Shown in pieces: positions 26,725 through 27,500 of a stretch of 27,500 nt of DNA. Source of the stretch: Armadillidium nasatum (Eukaryota; Arthropoda; Malacostraca; Isopoda; Armadillidiidae); assembly GCA_009176605.1 (NCBI GenBank), contig SEYY01023439.1, positions 2,501-30,000 on the forward strand. The letters run 5' to 3'. Position 1 is the stretch's first letter. The number at the start of each line of letters is the position of its first letter. The notes below the pieces were generated by a model. It was given only the letters and a program-made list of their open reading frames with translations, ran no database searches and had not been told where the DNA came from. A program made the position numbers and the translations under genes.

Positions 26725-26791
26725 TAAGAAAGGGAGAAATGTAAAAGTTCAATTTTTGAACTTTTACGGTCCTTTTTAAATATATCATGTT
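26711..26791. repeat. imperfect palindrome spanning the polypurine tract / LTR junction
   Basis: The outer arms aacatgatatattt (26711-26724) and aaatatatcatgtt (26778-26791) pair exactly, as do the inner arms gtaaaagttcaa (26741-26752) and ttgaacttttac (26756-26767) around a 3-base loop. The polypurine tract lies between the left arms. Confidence 0.85.
26725..26739 (+). promoter_or_regulatory. Gypsy III polypurine tract
   Basis: aagaaagggagaaa lies immediately before TGTAAAAGTTC, the presumed LTR start, and downstream of pol, as expected. Confidence 0.75.
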
Positions 26792-27500
26792 GTTTATTTA
26801 TATTTGTGAATGAATATTCAAATAATAGTAGATTTTAAATTCATTCACAAATGTGAGCTTCAAATACTTATTTATTTTAATTGATAATTTTATATCATTT
26901 ATTAATGATTTTTACGTTAAACAAAATTTAATGAATTAATAAATTTTGCGTAAACCCTTTAACTCGTGAGAAGATAAAAGAACGGGTTAAAGCTTGAATA
27001 AGGGTCAGTCAAGATTGCTAGCTCAAGATTGAAGATCAACTATAGAAGAAGAAGACTCAACAAGAGAATAAGCCAGCGAAGAAGAACTATATGGAGCTCT
27101 TGACCTTTAGGTGAGAGTAAGCCTCTGACTTTCAGGTAGAGGATAAATCCATTCTTCGAGGAACCAAAAGAAAAGGCATCGACAAGAAGAAACTACATGG
27201 AGCTCTTGACCTTTAGGTGAGAGTAAGCCTCTGACCTTCAGGTAGAGGATAAATCCTTTCTCCAAGAATTAACGTCGTGAACTCATCGTAAATCCTCCGG
27301 AGAGAAACGCCTATTTTAACTCGGCTTACATTTATTCACGCTACCATGTAAATATATTAGTATAACTACAATATAAAGATTTATTTAACCTTTTTGTCAT
27401 ACTAATTTGAGATTAAGAAATATTAAAAGTTTAGAAGAGAAAGATCGTCACCAAAGAAACTTTAAACTGGTGAACTAAAACTTTTAAATTGGTGTGCAGC
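26740..27500 (+). repeat. Gypsy III 3' LTR (partial or complete)
   Basis: Starts TGTAAAAGTTC after the polypurine tract. The end is uncertain: ...CGGCTTACA near 27330 is one candidate, but the LTR may run off the window. No 5' LTR is available for comparison. Confidence 0.55.
27080..27285. repeat. 106-bp tandem repeat in the Gypsy III LTR
   Basis: Two units with core atggagctcttgacctttag starting at 27091 and 27197, continuing with gtgagagtaagcctctgac(t/c)ttcaggtagagg. A few substitutions separate the copies. Confidence 0.85.

Larger units (their letters stand above)
22885..27500 (+). mobile_element. Gypsy-type LTR retrotransposon III, 5' part missing
   Basis: Plus strand: post-protease segment, RT, RNase H, integrase, GPY/F-type module, Asn/Ser-rich tail, about 560 bp of non-coding sequence, polypurine tract and the start of a 3' LTR. 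Gag, protease and the 5' LTR are absent; the sequence is cut exactly at the young LTR element. Breaks are mainly frameshifts. Confidence 0.87.

Overview
This is a eukaryotic, strongly AT-rich, gene-poor window made almost entirely of mobile elements and (AT)n microsatellites. No rRNA gene, functional tRNA, CRISPR array or bacterial operon was seen. I infer an animal, most likely an arthropod. The 556-aa Cys-rich protein at 17.5-19.1 kb belongs, as far as I recall, to a repetitive family of uncharacterised proteins seen in arthropods and some other invertebrates. Several Ty3/Gypsy LTR elements and a tRNA-headed SINE-like repeat fit this. The species cannot be named from sequence alone.

Layout. 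1-2.4 kb: non-coding repeat, long (AT)n tracts and a hAT-like terminus rich in GATACC hexamers. 2.4-4.07 kb: unassigned AT-rich DNA and more (AT)n. 4.07-4.97 kb: three head-to-tail copies and one inverted copy of a SINE-like unit with intact Pol III A and B boxes in the inverted copy. 5.3-12.2 kb: Gypsy element I (+), with gag, protease, RT, RNase H, integrase and a Ser/Asn-rich tail, badly decayed, with microsatellites grown inside it. 12.5-14.15 kb: a block bounded by a 51-bp inverted repeat. 14.2-19.9 kb: Gypsy element II (+), lacking RT and RNase H but keeping protease, integrase, polypurine tract and 3' LTR. Inside that LTR sits a complete 2.39-kb cut-and-paste DNA transposon (17147-19537) with terminal inverted repeats, a short target-site duplication and one long minus-strand gene. 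20.1-22.9 kb: a very young minus-strand LTR element with 720-bp LTRs but no recognisable pol. 22.9-27.5 kb: Gypsy element III (+), cut at its 5' end by the young LTR element, frameshifted several times, ending in a polypurine tract and the start of a 3' LTR.

No host gene network is visible. The parts record successive insertions: old Gypsy copies, a DNA transposon inside the LTR of one of them, a recent non-autonomous LTR element against another, and repeated expansion of (AT)n at element edges. The best candidates for something undescribed are the GC-richer DNA transposon with its Cys-rich DDE-like protein and a 240-bp palindrome that is an inverted duplication of its own end, and the young LTR element whose two unknown reading frames may include captured sequence.
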